A stretch of DNA of 64,000 bases from Styela clava (Eukaryota; Chordata; Ascidiacea; Stolidobranchia; Styelidae), in contig NC_135250.1 in assembly GCF_964204865.1 (NCBI RefSeq), positions 19,645,395-19,709,394 of the forward strand, read 5' to 3'. Position 1 is the stretch's first letter, and each line of letters opens with the position of its first letter. Below the pieces are notes generated by a model. It had not been told where the DNA came from. It ran no database searches and saw only the letters and a program-made list of their open reading frames with translations. Made by a program: the position numbers and the translations under genes. Below, piece after piece: positions 47,943 through 61,538 of the stretch.

Positions 47943-50900
47943 ATGGCGATGACTTCTGCCTCATTGAATATATTGTTTGGACTTATTTGTGGATGTATTG
48001 TAGGTTCACAAGAAGTAGATGGTAAGGGAAATTATGTATGTTTATTGCTAGTTTAGAGGTATGGAGATGTGTTTATAGATAAAGATGGTTTCATATGTTC
48101 ACACTTGCTTGCGCATTGATCAATGTCATTAACAGAAAATATCTGATCTGCAGTGCCAAATTTGGGTTTAGTTCTCGACACTACTCATTTGCCGCGTCAG
48201 ATTTATGATATTTGCTCGAAGGGTCACTGAAGCCTGGCTCGTATCATTAAAAGTCCATATAATCTAAAATATATATAAATGTTCAAACGTTAGCATCAAC
48301 CACGTTACTATTTTCCAGTGGTGGGACTATGGAAAGATTTTCCGGTTGGAATTCCATGTGAAGAAGCCGTCAAAAGTTTGGTTCCGGCAATTCCATTTGA
48401 TCCACCACCGCCAGATCGCCCAGGCGATGACAATGAAAACATTACAGTACGACTTTTTCATCAATGTTATCTTTTATCCGAATTTCAAGTTATATTTTAA
48501 TTCTGTTGTGAAACTAAATATTATTCTAATTTTTAAATAATAATAGTGAAATTCTCGACAATTGAAAATGAGATCAATATACTCCAATCATTTAGTTTCT
48601 ATCCAACACGGAAACATTATAAAGTTTCATCAACAAACTATTTTCCGCGGTTAGGCCTCATTGATAATGTTGGAACCAGAGTATTTACTCTGCATTATTG
48701 TGATATTTATTGTCAGATTTAGTCATGTTTTCCGGACATCTATAAGTTTCTCCCATACTTCCGATAATAGAAATTAACACATTGTTTATCAACAATCACA
48801 AAACACTGAAGTCTGTGATATTTTTGCGCGGGAACTTCATATGAAACATTGGTATTATGCAATATCACATCGGGGTTACCAGTCTGATTGTGACGTGTCA
48901 ATAGCTAGCCGAGTTATTGTTTCAACGCATAAACGTAAACAGCAACATTTACGTTCATACGTCTCTCCAAATCTATTAACCAGCACGCCAAGAGTGGGAT
49001 GATAATCTTATCCATGATTCGGAATTACCAGGGACAGGTTAATCAGAAACAGGCCTGATCTGGTATTTATGTACCATCTTAACGCCATTACGCAACTGGC
49101 CAAGACGAAAATTTATTCAGCAGATACTTTCTGGGTGATATGGGCAGAATGTGAAAAACTTCAGACCAAACTTACACACGAAAACATCAAGCTCACCTGT
49201 TTTTAGAAATATTTTGACGACAGTTAGCATCTATTCATTATTGAAAGTTATTTGCTTATCGTTGACAATCTGCCCAACAAACAAACAATTCACCTAATTA
49301 ATGCAAACTCATGCCACGGAAACCACATTCTCTATAAAACACAATGTTACAAATCATATGTTCATCGCACTTTCAATTTTCCGCTCAGGAATTGTTTAGG
49401 TGCTATATGGCCCATTGATAATTTGAAATAAATATTTTATATTATTCTTTCAGTGCACCATCACTAGAAATGGTAATGTTGAATTCAACAAAACCATAAT
49501 TTGGGGTGGCAGACATAAAGAAGGATACTTTGGTGATGCGGACGAAAAATGGAACAATGCTAATATTTCCGTTAAAATTGTATGTATTAAAATTTTGAAA
49601 GATCGAAAAAATTTAAAAAAAAGAATTATGTTAGTTGACGCAATGTGATGAATAATTTTATTTACTTGTGTTCGAGATAGAAACAAGCTACTATTGACAA
49701 AGACAATTAATAAATGAATAATTATTTCATAGTATTTATGCAATTATTAATAACAAAACAACGGTTCAGTTTGATGTTTATTTACTACAAGAAATACAAT
49801 AGATATGAATCCTAATTCAGTGCATTATTGGCTGGCGTCGTGGCTGTTATTAGCAGACTCATCGATAATTGTTTTCCATCAATTGACCGTATCATTTTCA
49901 GTTTTGGGACGGCGACCCATTTGAATATAAATTTCAAACCGAATTGGAAAATATTCCGGAAATGAATTGCTCACGTACATTACTTGATAGTACCAAAGAC
50001 CGAGGAGAAGAGATCACTTTAAGTTGCTATGGTATACTACAAACAGTTTTTGTTTTATTTTCTTTGTTACTTTTTTTCATACAGTAAATTTTATTACTTT
50101 TTTCCAATTATAAATATTGCTTATTATCAACTGACCTGAATAGATGAATTGAGGTAACCAAATACGATATTATTCACTTTTTTGCATATAGTTAAATTAT
50201 GTTTAACGACTTTTAAAACTATTCTGTTTGCATGTTACTCTGTCGCAAAAATAGAGAAATATTTCCAATATCATCTCCTTTACACTCAGATAAATATTGT
50301 AATTTTCCGTAGTGAAATAAATGCACCACATATCTAGCAAAAGCTACTAGCAATGGGATCTCGGTAGACCACGAATATTATCGATTTCGAAATATAAGAC
50401 AAATTGAAATAGAACTTCATGAAAGATAATAAAGGTCTTCCTTTTGTGAGAAACTAATGTACTGTAGTGTACTTCATTGTTTGCTCATTTCAGCTGCGAG
50501 AGTAAGTCAAAACAATAAAATGAAGATGTCCGAAGAGCAATACAGTGTATTTACGACAACATGGTACAAAGACTGTGAAATAATTTCTGAAAATAACGAA
50601 CACTTTAAACAAGAGGATGGGAACTATAACTATAATGAAATAAACTTCAAATCACTAAAGGTGAGATACTTGAATATATGAACGTATGTTGAAAGGCATG
50701 ACATTTCTAGATGAAATAAATAACTCTGAGTTAAAGTTGAAATTGGCAAGAAAGTTTGGAATAGCATGGACTAGAATGATTTCTTCTTGCAGATTCCAAA
50801 ACCGTCATACAACACTACACCGGGATTATATCACTGTATTCTGGATTACAGAGGAAATGAGCTGACGTCAACTTCGTATAAAGTCTGTATACGAGGTAAG

Positions 50901-53900
50901 AAAATATTTGAATATTTAACGGTATGAAAAAATTCATAACAATATATGCTGATATTTGCATTTTCCTCCAATTGAATAAACATGTCGTTCTTCATTAATA
51001 TTTCTCCGAGGTTGGTAATTGAAATATTGGAAGCAGCCTGGACACTTTTTTACCTCGATCATATTTCAGGCGCATGGTTGTTAACGTGAGCTAGTTTTCG
51101 TGGATTTCCAGCAATTTGTAGGTTTTTAGTTTTATTTCCAAAATTTGGGTACAAATAAAATGACTGTGTGATTATTTTTTTTGTAGGAGTTTCAACTTAG
51201 TTGCACTGATCAGATATTAGTCCAGATGAAAATAAAAAATAAAAAGCCCTCAAAAAAGAAAACGTTTTTCTGGGTCAAGAATAGAAAAAAATATCCAGTG
51301 ATACAGTATATCGATATCGTATCCAGTTATTAATTGCGTTGACCATGCAAACCCAGAGGTCTCTGGTTCAAAAATCCCTTTAACTAATTTTCGTTTATTT
51401 TCTCATTATATGCGCAACATTCTTACAACAGCACTCTGCCTGAAAAAGCAACATTCTAACGCACTTGTTGAAATAACCTGAAGATGTAATATTTAAAAAT
51501 TTGAAGTGAACACAAACTCTATGTCAACAAGGAAGCATTGCAAAAATATACTGCCAAAACTGCTGTCTATATGACATAGCTATTTTTAATTTGCTAAATT
51601 TAAAACCAATGTCTCTGGTACTTCAGCAAATCAAAAACTAGAGAATAATAATAGCGTTCTAAAAAAAATTGTTTTTGTTTTATTAGAAAAATTCGAGTAT
51701 GTAAACAATCCTACAATAGTTGCATCAGAAGATGAACATTTTGTAGAGCCTGGAAATAGTTTAGACGTTCATTGCAAAGGAAATATTGGAGGAAATAATG
51801 ATCAAACCACTGTATTCTGGTTGAGGTAGAAAATCTTAGATAATGTCGGACAAGAGTCTGTAAATAGTCAAGAAACTCAAGTTTAACGATGAATCAGTTA
51901 AATAAACGATTGAGTTCAAATTAATCTGCAAACTTCCTTTCGAAATAACTTTATTTTAACTTTTTAAAATCTAATTTACCGACATAGATATCTTCTGCTA
52001 TACGCAGGCTTGTCCATGGGAATGGGATTCCCATCCTATAATTTTCGGGGAAATGATGGTAAAACATTCCGTTATGGACTTCGTGTCCATATATTTGAGC
52101 ATAGCTCTTTTGTTAGTTATAAAGAGCAAAATATATTCAGCATTAAAAATATACTTCAGGAAGGCTGATGAACACATGTATAATAGTTATGAATATAAAG
52201 TTAACAAAGTCCGTAAATTTTGTTGTTTTGCATGTTTCTTAGTATATGTACTTCTATTTAGTAGACGCTAAACCTAAATTCAACAATTTTTATTGAATTT
52301 TATTCCAATGGGAATCCCATGGGATGGGATGGGACAGGCATAATTGCTATGGGATGGGATGGGACAGAAAAATATGTCCCATGGACAAGCTTGGCTATAC
52401 TTGTGCCTGCTTCATCCGCAAGTTGGAAACCACTTGAATTTCATTCATTCCTTTATGTTATGTTAAAATGAATGTGATGCGAAAATTGCAATGAAATTTT
52501 TTAACAAATATTTTATAACTATGGCTCCAATATATAACTTGGTTAGGATTGCTGAAGGACGCCAAAACACAGCTTTGGATTTTTTATTGCTTGCCTAATG
52601 TAGCTGATATGTCAAAATTTTATATCCAACCGTTTTACATTCCATATTATCTAATATTTTATTAATTAAAATTGTTCCAATATTTTTGCCATCTAGGAAC
52701 AACACTGAAATATGCCGCTCAAGGGTAAATGAAAAGAGTGACAACTGCTCATCGTGAGTATTCACGGATATGTGTACTATATGACTAAGGAGGAAGTTCC
52801 CTTTCGATGCACATGGGCAAATAATTATGCTTTTGGCGTCGACTTTTTATATCGACAACGGAAAAGAGTTCTCATATCTATTTATTAGATTTTTCATATT
52901 ACCGTTTTTGCCCGAACACAAAATCTTCGAATGAGCGGTTAAAATAAAAACCTATATGTGGTAAAAAACGACTTTTTCGACAATCGAATCAGAGGCTCAC
53001 CGTACAACATTCCAAAAAATAAAGCAAATGTTTTTGCTGTTTCATGAGTCTTTTACGAATACGCGAAATACGTCCTTTACAGGGAACGTCACATAAACAA
53101 AGCTTCTTGTGAAACGCTAACAGAAGCTGAGGCAATTGAAGCTCAAAAAAAGAGGCTTGCTGACAATTTTACTGCGACCTATACATTCAGGTGGGTTGGC
53201 TAATACGTTTGAATTGACAAAATAAACTGCCAAAATCAAGCAACGCTATACCCATTTAGCTTTTTGTTTTGCTAGGGCTACATCCAAAGAAAAATACTGC
53301 AAATGGCCGCATTCGATTTTTTTTTTTCAATATCAAGATAGTCATATATAATATAGTGTCGAATTTCTTTGTGGCAGACAGTGTCGAACCGGAGATGAAA
53401 AAAAAACATTAATATTATTTTACCAAATTAATGGTTGGAATACAAAAATTAGACACAAAATAATACACAAAATAGAAAAATAGAATGGATTTTCCTGGGG
53501 CAAAGGATCGGCCAAACATGCTTACTAGTTACTTGAAATTTCGAATTTTTTTCTCCTCAAAACGCTTATTTAATCCGTACGTTGGAAATAGATTCTTTAA
53601 ACCTACTTGTGACTTGATTTGCTTTCAAATCGTGGAATGTTATATCTTGCATGCCCTTTACCTTGTTTGTAGGTTAAACTCAAACCAACAAAAAAGGATA
53701 AGATTCTAAATGGGGAGATAAATATGAAAATGCATTAAACTTGCACTTGTCATAATGCACTAGTGACATTAGTAGCCCCAGCACTGATATTTCAAATTTT
53801 GCCACATTGTCCACAGAGACCCACGCCCGCAAACCCACACATTCTACCAACATATTATGAGAGTAATATGTAAATGAAACTAGTTGGTATTCGTAGATGT

Positions 53901-56794
53901 AATGAAAACTTGGGTCATTTTTTAAGTGAACAACACAAGGACAAAATAGTTATTTCTAAATATATTGTTTTTTGTTTCCAGTAATGCAGATTTTTCAGAT
54001 AGCGGCGTCTACACCTGTCTCTTGGCAACTACTAGGGCTGACCCAAGAGATAAATTCCGAGTTACTGTTCGGTATGCGGAATCAAGACACAAAATATTGA
54101 TAATAATTTGGATAATTCTAGGAGGTAAGGAGGGGGGGTCGAAGTTTGACTATTTTGTTGATATTATTATTTAGGCAAATGTCCAAAGTAAAAAATTTCT
54201 AGGAGCGGAAGTTTTTAGAATCAGGATTTTCAGCATTCTTTGAAAAAATCAGGCAAAGTCAAATATTTCTATTCAATTTTTGATTATCATGGGGGTCGGA
54301 ATATAGATTTGGAATTGAATATTTTTAGACATTGATGTAAAAAGCAGAATTAAATAAAAAATAAATCTGTCAATTAGGAAGTCGGAGCTGGAGTCACGTC
54401 TTTTAAAATAAGTAAGTCAGATGGAACCGCCCTTGGTAAAAAAAAACTAATATTTGATTCGCCTTCTTGATGAGAAACACAAGTTCTTAATAACAAAGTA
54501 ACATAATAATGACTCGGCAAACTATCATTAAAAAATTATATTTCATAATTTGATCTAACAAAGGACATCATTTTTCGTTTCAGCTTGCGGGGTCATCGCA
54601 GTTATTTTTGGAATTCTTTATTGGCAATTTTCGACCGAAATACGTTATTTCTGGAAAAAATGCTTTGGAAAGAAAAAGGAAAGTATGTGATCAATCAACA
54701 TAAACGTGCAGTGACATTTAATATAGCGGTCTTGAATAAAAAAAAAAATTATTATTGAAATTGGGCACGAGAGGTTGGAGCAAAATCAAGATAGCCAGTG
54801 TCATGAATTTTCTGACAGAGGATTGGATCATTTCAAGTTAACATTGTCAACCAGGTGGAGAAACAAAACGGAAAAAAACGCTAAGCATAGAATAGTTAAT
54901 ACTATCTCGTATCCGGCAAATACATATGGGTCCGAAGTAATTATTATCTAAATAAAGAGAAAAACTTATTATTCACAATATTAACAAAACCATTGCGCTC
55001 AACTGTCCAATATTTCATATAAATTCTATTTTTCTTTGTTTCAATTCAGCTGACAAGTATTCAGCATATTTGGTCTACATGCCTGATGCATTTGACAACA
55101 ATAACAATAACGGTCTTGATGTTCTGATGGACTGTTTGAATAAATCAAAAGGGACTTACTATGATCCAAACAAAAGTCATAATGATATATCTAGTAAGTA
55201 TAAAACTATTTCACCTAGATGTTCGCATTAAAGATATTTCTTGGTAAACCCAGACCTTTGCCCTTCAGACATGACCCTTCGTTTGATAATTTCTACGGTA
55301 GGAAATTCAACCAATTTCTGTTATAAACCCTGCAAAGATTGGCTACTTGAGCAACGGTCATGTGACATTGGTTTCCTTGGGAACCTCTGAAATTTTGTAC
55401 AAAGCCGTCTCTAGTTATGAGCTTCAACCGATTTGGCCAATACTGTAACGCTTCAATGATTTTGTAACATTTTAGCTTATACAATACGTCGTATATTAGA
55501 TCCCGCCAAATATGACTGCGATATAATGGAAATCTAAAACTGTGAAATCGAGAAATGTTAACATGAAATTTTTTTCGCGTTGTAAAAGTTATTCACATTG
55601 GTGATTTTGGAGGCCAAACTAAGTTAACCGATTACCTAACATGTGCAGGCCACAATTTCTTCAGATCACATTATATATATATATATATAGTGAGTTAGTT
55701 ATGTTTCCGTGATTTCGAAAATTAACGCTTTTTAGTGACCATTGGAAACGACTTCAGATCAACTCTGGAAAAATGTATGAAAATGGTGGTAATTGTGACC
55801 CCAGAATTAATTCAACAAAACGATATAAAAATATTCGAAACATACGAGGTAAGCATAAAGGACTGGTGCCGTTGTCACGAAACTTTTCCTGCTAACCAAT
55901 ATTTTTGGCGTGAATACAATTTTATTTGCTTACTTTTGGCCTACTACGTTATATAATTATATGCCTGCTTTGTCCCGTACTGCAGCCAGTCGGGTATACG
56001 GTATATATCCTGAACAGCGCAAAAATTTGCCGCGCAAAAAGACTGCATCTGTGTATATAAGCATCGAGTATCCATCCATAAGTGATGAGTTTTTCGTATG
56101 CAACCCTCTGCTTCACATACGTATAAATGTATTTGATAGAAAAGATATCGTTCTGATTCAATAATAACCATTCGATTACACCCAGCGTGAGATGATTGAT
56201 TTTATTTGGGGTTCATTCAAAATTTTATTCAAACGATTCATTATTAAATATCGTAAGTTTCATTTTTAAATTCGAATAAATATCTTTGCTTGCTTACTCC
56301 AGACTATATGATGTACTAGTTGTAATAGAAGATAGACTGTATTGATTATTTTGCATATTACCACTCAGGGACTTCGGGAAAGTGTGAAAAAAGACTTGGG
56401 AATAGTTTTTGTGTGCTCTGAAGACATGAAGAAAGAGTTGACTGAAAGAGCTAAGGAAAATGATACCGTCGCTATCAACATAAAAAATTTTATGAAAAAG
56501 CAGGTATTATCCATAACATATAAATTCACATTAAAATAAAAATTGCAGATTCGTAACTGACTTGTAAGGCCTTACTTATAAACTTGCATAATTCCTAATA
56601 AACGAATCCTTTGCCATCGTGCAACAAAACTATTTTTATAACCATTATTATTTTAGGGTAACACAAACATCGTGTGGAAGAAAAATAAGACAAGAAGAAT
56701 GAAACGGGCTTTGTATGTTGCACTTCCAAATGTTGAAACAGTTGAATACAGAGATGATATTGAAGATGAATGTTATGAGAACACAGTTGTGTAG
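47943..56794 (+). CDS. IL-1-receptor-like gene, copy 4 (intact, about 602 aa)
   Basis: Exons: 47943-48021, 48319-48446, 49454-49579, 49902-50031, 50494-50660, 50793-50895, 51687-51825, 52697-52753, 53083-53190, 53982-54124, 54584-54682, 55050-55193, 55736-55848, 56369-56503, 56657-56794 (TAG 56792-56794). They sum to 1809 nt with no stop or phase break, so this is the only complete, undamaged copy in the window. Type I membrane receptor: signal peptide (MAMTSASLNILFGL), three Ig-like domains with WYKDC in D2 and paired Cys in D3, a membrane helix built from LIIIWIILG plus ACGVIAVIFGILY, then FWKKCFGKKK and the TIR domain. By family it would bind an extracellular ligand or co-receptor and signal through TIR contacts. 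Box 1 reads KYSAYLVY rather than the usual YDAY, and the RD...G loop of box 2 is absent, so signalling competence is uncertain. It is the most diverged copy and lies at the edge of the array. Confidence 0.9.
52009..52389. mobile_element. CATGGGAC-type MITE, intron 7 of copy 4
   Basis: Inverted ends CTTGTCCATGGGA (52009-52021) and TCCCATGGACAAG (52377-52389), with internal ATGGGATGGGATGGGACAG repeats near the right end. No open frame of note. Confidence 0.5.
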
Positions 56795-58297
56795 ATTCAT
56801 GTAACACCTTCGCCGGTACTATGTGCTAACACCCTTTTTGTTTTAGTATTTCTTTGTCTAATCAAATATAAAATCGATGTGTGTGGTTACAGGGTGCAGG
56901 ATAAAGTTGTATTTTTGATATTCTACTGAAAATGGATTAGTTTTTACATCGTTTCTTCATTTTGTATATATAAAATAGTCAATGGGGAATCTTCAATTAT
57001 TTCTTATTGACTGCACGAAATAAGATTTATCATCAAGTCTATATAAATTCGAAGAGGACAATCACTAACAGAGACGTGTATGTAGAGCCACAATGTATTT
57101 TTTCACGTTCGGCGTTTCACTCACAAAATTTATTATTTTGATAGTAAGTTGTTGGACATGGGCTTTTGAACCTAGGTACAGAATAAGCTTCTTAGAATAG
57201 CCTTCTGAGTCTGGTTACGTTTATGAAAACCACTGATCCTTGTGTCGATTGTTTATCTGCCTCTTTATTCATTGTCAATTTTGACTGAGCATTTTTCAAA
57301 TTACCCGTTATTTCTCGTAATTTTCGCTGAACGTTAACGTTTATAACTTACACTTTGGTTGTTTGTGATTTGTTGTTGGCTTGGTGGTATTATATGTTAA
57401 AAACCAATGATATGTATAGCATAATTTCCTTGTGTTGTGTAATTTATGTATAATTATTATTTATGCGTCTAGTTAATGATATGTTGCCCAGTAGGACTAT
57501 TCCAACAAATTTTAACAAGCATAAATTTTGGCGAATTGATTTCGAAATATATATTTTATATGACCATTTTTAATGAAGTTATGAATATTTCCGGAAGTTC
57601 CTTTCAGAAATATCGACTGTTGAATATTAAACTTCTGGTGACTATATTAAACCACTGAAAATAAATTAATTAGCAAAATGAATTGGTACTGGTTGAAATT
57701 TTATACTGGTATATCATTTATCGTCTATACTTCACTTATGCTTGGCAAAGCAAATTGTCACTTCACCTGTCTTTTCATTCTTATTATTTTGTATTTTTTC
57801 ATTAATTCTTCATACTCTACTCCTATTATATTTTTCTAATTCACACCTTGTCAGATTTACACAGACACGTATCATGTATATATATTATGTGTGTGTATAT
57901 GAACTATACCTGCATATGGTTAATCTTTATGAATTTTTTTATTTTTTAATAAATCATATTCAGAATTATAGCGAAACTTATTTAATATCTGAAAGGATCA
58001 TGTTAATTCTTGAAACCACAAGACAATAAAATAACAACGAGTATATCAACATAAAACTCAAGATGTCGCCCTTGAGTGATTAATTTGAATATACAAATAT
58101 TACTGCATCACATTTGTCGTAGTGTATATTATATAGACACTTTATATATATATTCATATAAATCATTGCACTTGAATTCCATTGCACTTTTCGTGTAGCT
58201 GCTCTAAACATCATGACAGCCCAATAAGCCCTCTAGAGATAAGGCGATCCTTATAACGATTGCCGTCTTATATCCACCCCTACTTTCCCAACTTTGG
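55213..58297 (+). repeat. Tandem array segment IV (last, partial)
   Basis: 3' end of copy 4 and its downstream flank. Similarity to the spacers of the other copies fades but is still readable at 58250-58297 (GATTGCCGTC.TATATCCA). Beyond that the sequence is unique, which marks the right edge of the array. Confidence 0.75.
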
Positions 58298-61200
58298 TTT
58301 ATGGAAAAAAACTAAATGTTTTGTGGAGCCCAGCTAAATCTCTAAAAGTTGGTTATATGGCACAGGGACAAAATTATGCACAACCCTGGCTTTAAGCTTT
58401 AAACGAGGGTTTAGATAACCAGTCGTATCATCTGTCAGAAATTAGGTAATACAGAAGAGGCAAACCTTGCTAACTTGTGATACGTATATGTATTTTAAGT
58501 CTGATTTATAGATCAACTGCTTCCTCGATTATCTGTTTGAGTATATTTCAGTGTAATTTAATTACCAATTAAAAGAATAATCAAAAAAATGGTGGAATTT
58601 CGCCTTTTAAAATAGGACCACTCCGTCAAATGGTATTTTTCGGAGTCAAGATCAGCAGCTGAGAGTCAGAAAAGCAATTTCAGTCATCTAAAAGTTGGAG
58701 ATCCCAGTCGAAATCTTCAACTAAAACTAACAAAGCGCTACGGTTTTTGTGGTAAAATTGGAATTGGAACTACAGTCGATATTTCGAATAAATCGAATGG
58801 AATTTTTCTACTCAGCTAAGTGTGATCACGCTAGTTGGAATGAGATTTATTTATTTTGAAAATCAACTTATTAACGATATTGCCAGACGTAATGCCACCC
58901 TATCAACTATTCTATCATTATGAACACTACGTTGGTCACTTTATCTCGAAATCCAATGCGTTTTTTTAGAGAGAGCGCACATGCAAATGCGGTCACGTCG
59001 AATTGAGTTTCATTTCACTGAAGTCTCAAGGCGCACAATAAATTCAATTATATAACATATGACGCAAGTTACAATTAATCAATGTCAAGAACGCCTAAAT
59101 AGATATGCATTATATATATATACGTGAGCGCGGGTATTGGAAATTGTCAAGTGGAGGACTTTGAACTTTCTAGTATACGATTACAATTTTGACCTTTATA
59201 AGAAAAATTAATTTATCAATAGCATTGTAGCAATTCTGCACATAAATTCAAAACAAGACATATGGAAATTTAAAACGATACAAATGTAAAATTTCAGTCC
59301 ATTGCAAATTTACTTGTTACACTTTTTCTAGTATGCTATAACATATGGAGGGAAATTGATGAATAGTTAGCAAATCTGACCCACTACGACGTTTTCTAGA
59401 TTTGAGCTAATGGCTTACAATTTTATAGAGTTTGACAGGATTATAAAGTTCATTGCGTCAATATAATTTGACTATAATTTGTATTCTCTTGCTGTGTGGC
59501 GTTGATATATCGATCGTTTTGTTATTATGTTGTTGTTTTTTCTTGTTAGTCATTGTTGTCTTCTTGTCGTTATTAAGAAATCGCTTTTCTCTTCAATTAC
59601 TGGACCAATTGAAATTTTCAGTGGTTGGAGATTGTATTTGTCGCTAGGAGGCTATTTTGTTTAGTTCAAAACTTTTTTTGAGTGTTTATAGGTTTTATTT
59701 TGTACTTCGAAGTTTTGTTCCGTGACGTTATCAGAATTAAAAATTGTTGTAGGTTTTCTTCGACCGAATGTCACCGATTTCTCTTTTGGTCGTCCAAAAC
59801 GCATAAAAGACGAAAGTCGATTACCCGTAATATGGAAAATTTGATACTACAGTAGTTGTTTCGAATCGAGCAATCATTTGGTATATCGATTCACGTTGAG
59901 GCTGGACGCCTGATAATCATCGTCGTATAGCCTGGGAAAGCTAGGACAGTCCGGGTCCAGATATCCTGATTGATTTGTTCCGTTTCTATATTTGCTGCTT
60001 CAATACGGCTGCAACGTGTCGCTGACTAGAAGACTCATTGAGTCTTTCTTGAGTCCTCGTCAATTACAGCAAACCGATATCCGTTTTTGTAATTTTTGAC
60101 ATGTATTATATTTATTTCTTATTTCATATCGCATATTGGTTTTGCACGACGAAAATGAATATCTGAATTTGAATTGGTACCTGTAAGTTTACTGTGGGCA
60201 GGTAATTGTAAGTGCCGAGCATGTCAAACGTATGATAGTATAAGAAAGTTAATTTTATTTACCAGTTCAGTGCTTCCTGCAGTAAAATTTTAACGTATTT
60301 CTTTGTATTTGCCTACATTACCAGTTTACTGGTGGCATATGCCATATGGTAAAACCGGTTAATTCACGGTAAAACCGACTAACTTTGGATGATTTCATTA
60401 TATTTTTAGCAGTATTTCAGCCGTTTCAAGTCCAATCTGCGCAATTCAGAGTTTAACATATTTATTTATGTATATACTGTGATTACTTTTCTCGTTGATC
60501 GGATTTTTTTTTTGTGTGTGTGTTTTCTGATAATGAAAAATGTAGGATTTCCGGGATGGCGCTTTCAATTTGATTTCATACTAATCTGTTTACACTTATC
60601 ATAACTTTGGATCGACTACTTTACCGATTATAATATCCGTTGTATCACAGACTTATATTCACTTTGTCATTTCTTCATAGGGAAAAAATATAAAAAAGCA
60701 CGAAAGTTGTTTAAAATTCAAAGAAGACTCCCGTTACTGTAATAGATTTGATACTACTTCGTTTTGACCTCCATGACGATATATTTGAGCATTTCTCTCT
60801 TGTTACAGACAGCAGATGTATACCATATTTTTAAACGAAACGTTTTCATTTTTTCAAAACTAATCAAAGTCTCTTTCACTAATGTCATAGTTGTTTTACA
60901 AAAGTATTATCGTACACACCCTAACCCCTTATCTCTAATACTATTTATTTAATGCCATATGAACAATCTTACAAGATGAAAAGAATACCATTAGAATACA
61001 TCTTTATTTACTCACATAAAAAAACACTACGCACATAACTACGGAACTCGTGCAAAATGAAATATTACACTGCAATAAAACTTCGATAAAATTATAAAAG
61101 TATTATAATAGAATTTTAATATTTATTTTGTTTTAATTAATAGGTTTTTCGTTAACAAGAATGATGATAAATGTGTAGAATATCGGTGACAAATAATTTT

Positions 61201-61538
61201 TCATTTTAGCTCCAAGCAAAACCCTATCAAGCAGTAAGTCTTAGCTAGACGGGCATCAAATTGCACATTGGGTAATAACAAAACGTTTGTTAGCTTTTAG
61301 GTTTCATGTATTATATTTTACATGTAAATTAAAACGTAAAAGAAAAATAACGAAGTAATACTTCAGCCGCTTCAAATTTTACCGATGCTCGCCACGACTA
61401 TGCTTGTCTGCGGTTGCAGTGATTACCCTAACTTGGCGTCGATCAACATGCACAGTAAAACATATTTAAATAACAGAAATAGGAAAAACATACAACAAAA
61501 ACTAAAGCACAGAGTCAGTGTTTTATACTTTAAAATAA
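56795..61538. other. 3' flank of copy 4 and unique intergenic region
   Basis: 56795-58297 is diverged array spacer. 58298-61538 shows no recognisable gene on either strand. It is AT-rich with low-complexity T and AT runs (around 59110, 60505). Possible polyadenylation signals for the minus-strand pentraxin gene (TTTATT on the plus strand) lie near 61005 and 61125. Confidence 0.5.

Larger units (their letters stand above)
29089..55212 (+). repeat. Tandem array segment III (expanded by transposons)
   Basis: Third period, holding the 3' end of copy 3, a spacer interrupted by the LINE nest (33384-43510) and the P-like element (43619-47432), and copy 4 up to exon 12. Confidence 0.85.

Noticed and set aside
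59453..59647. Hydrophobic 64-codon frame resembling a membrane peptide
   Set aside because: T-rich low-complexity DNA translates to Leu/Val/Cys; no splice context, homology or second copy.
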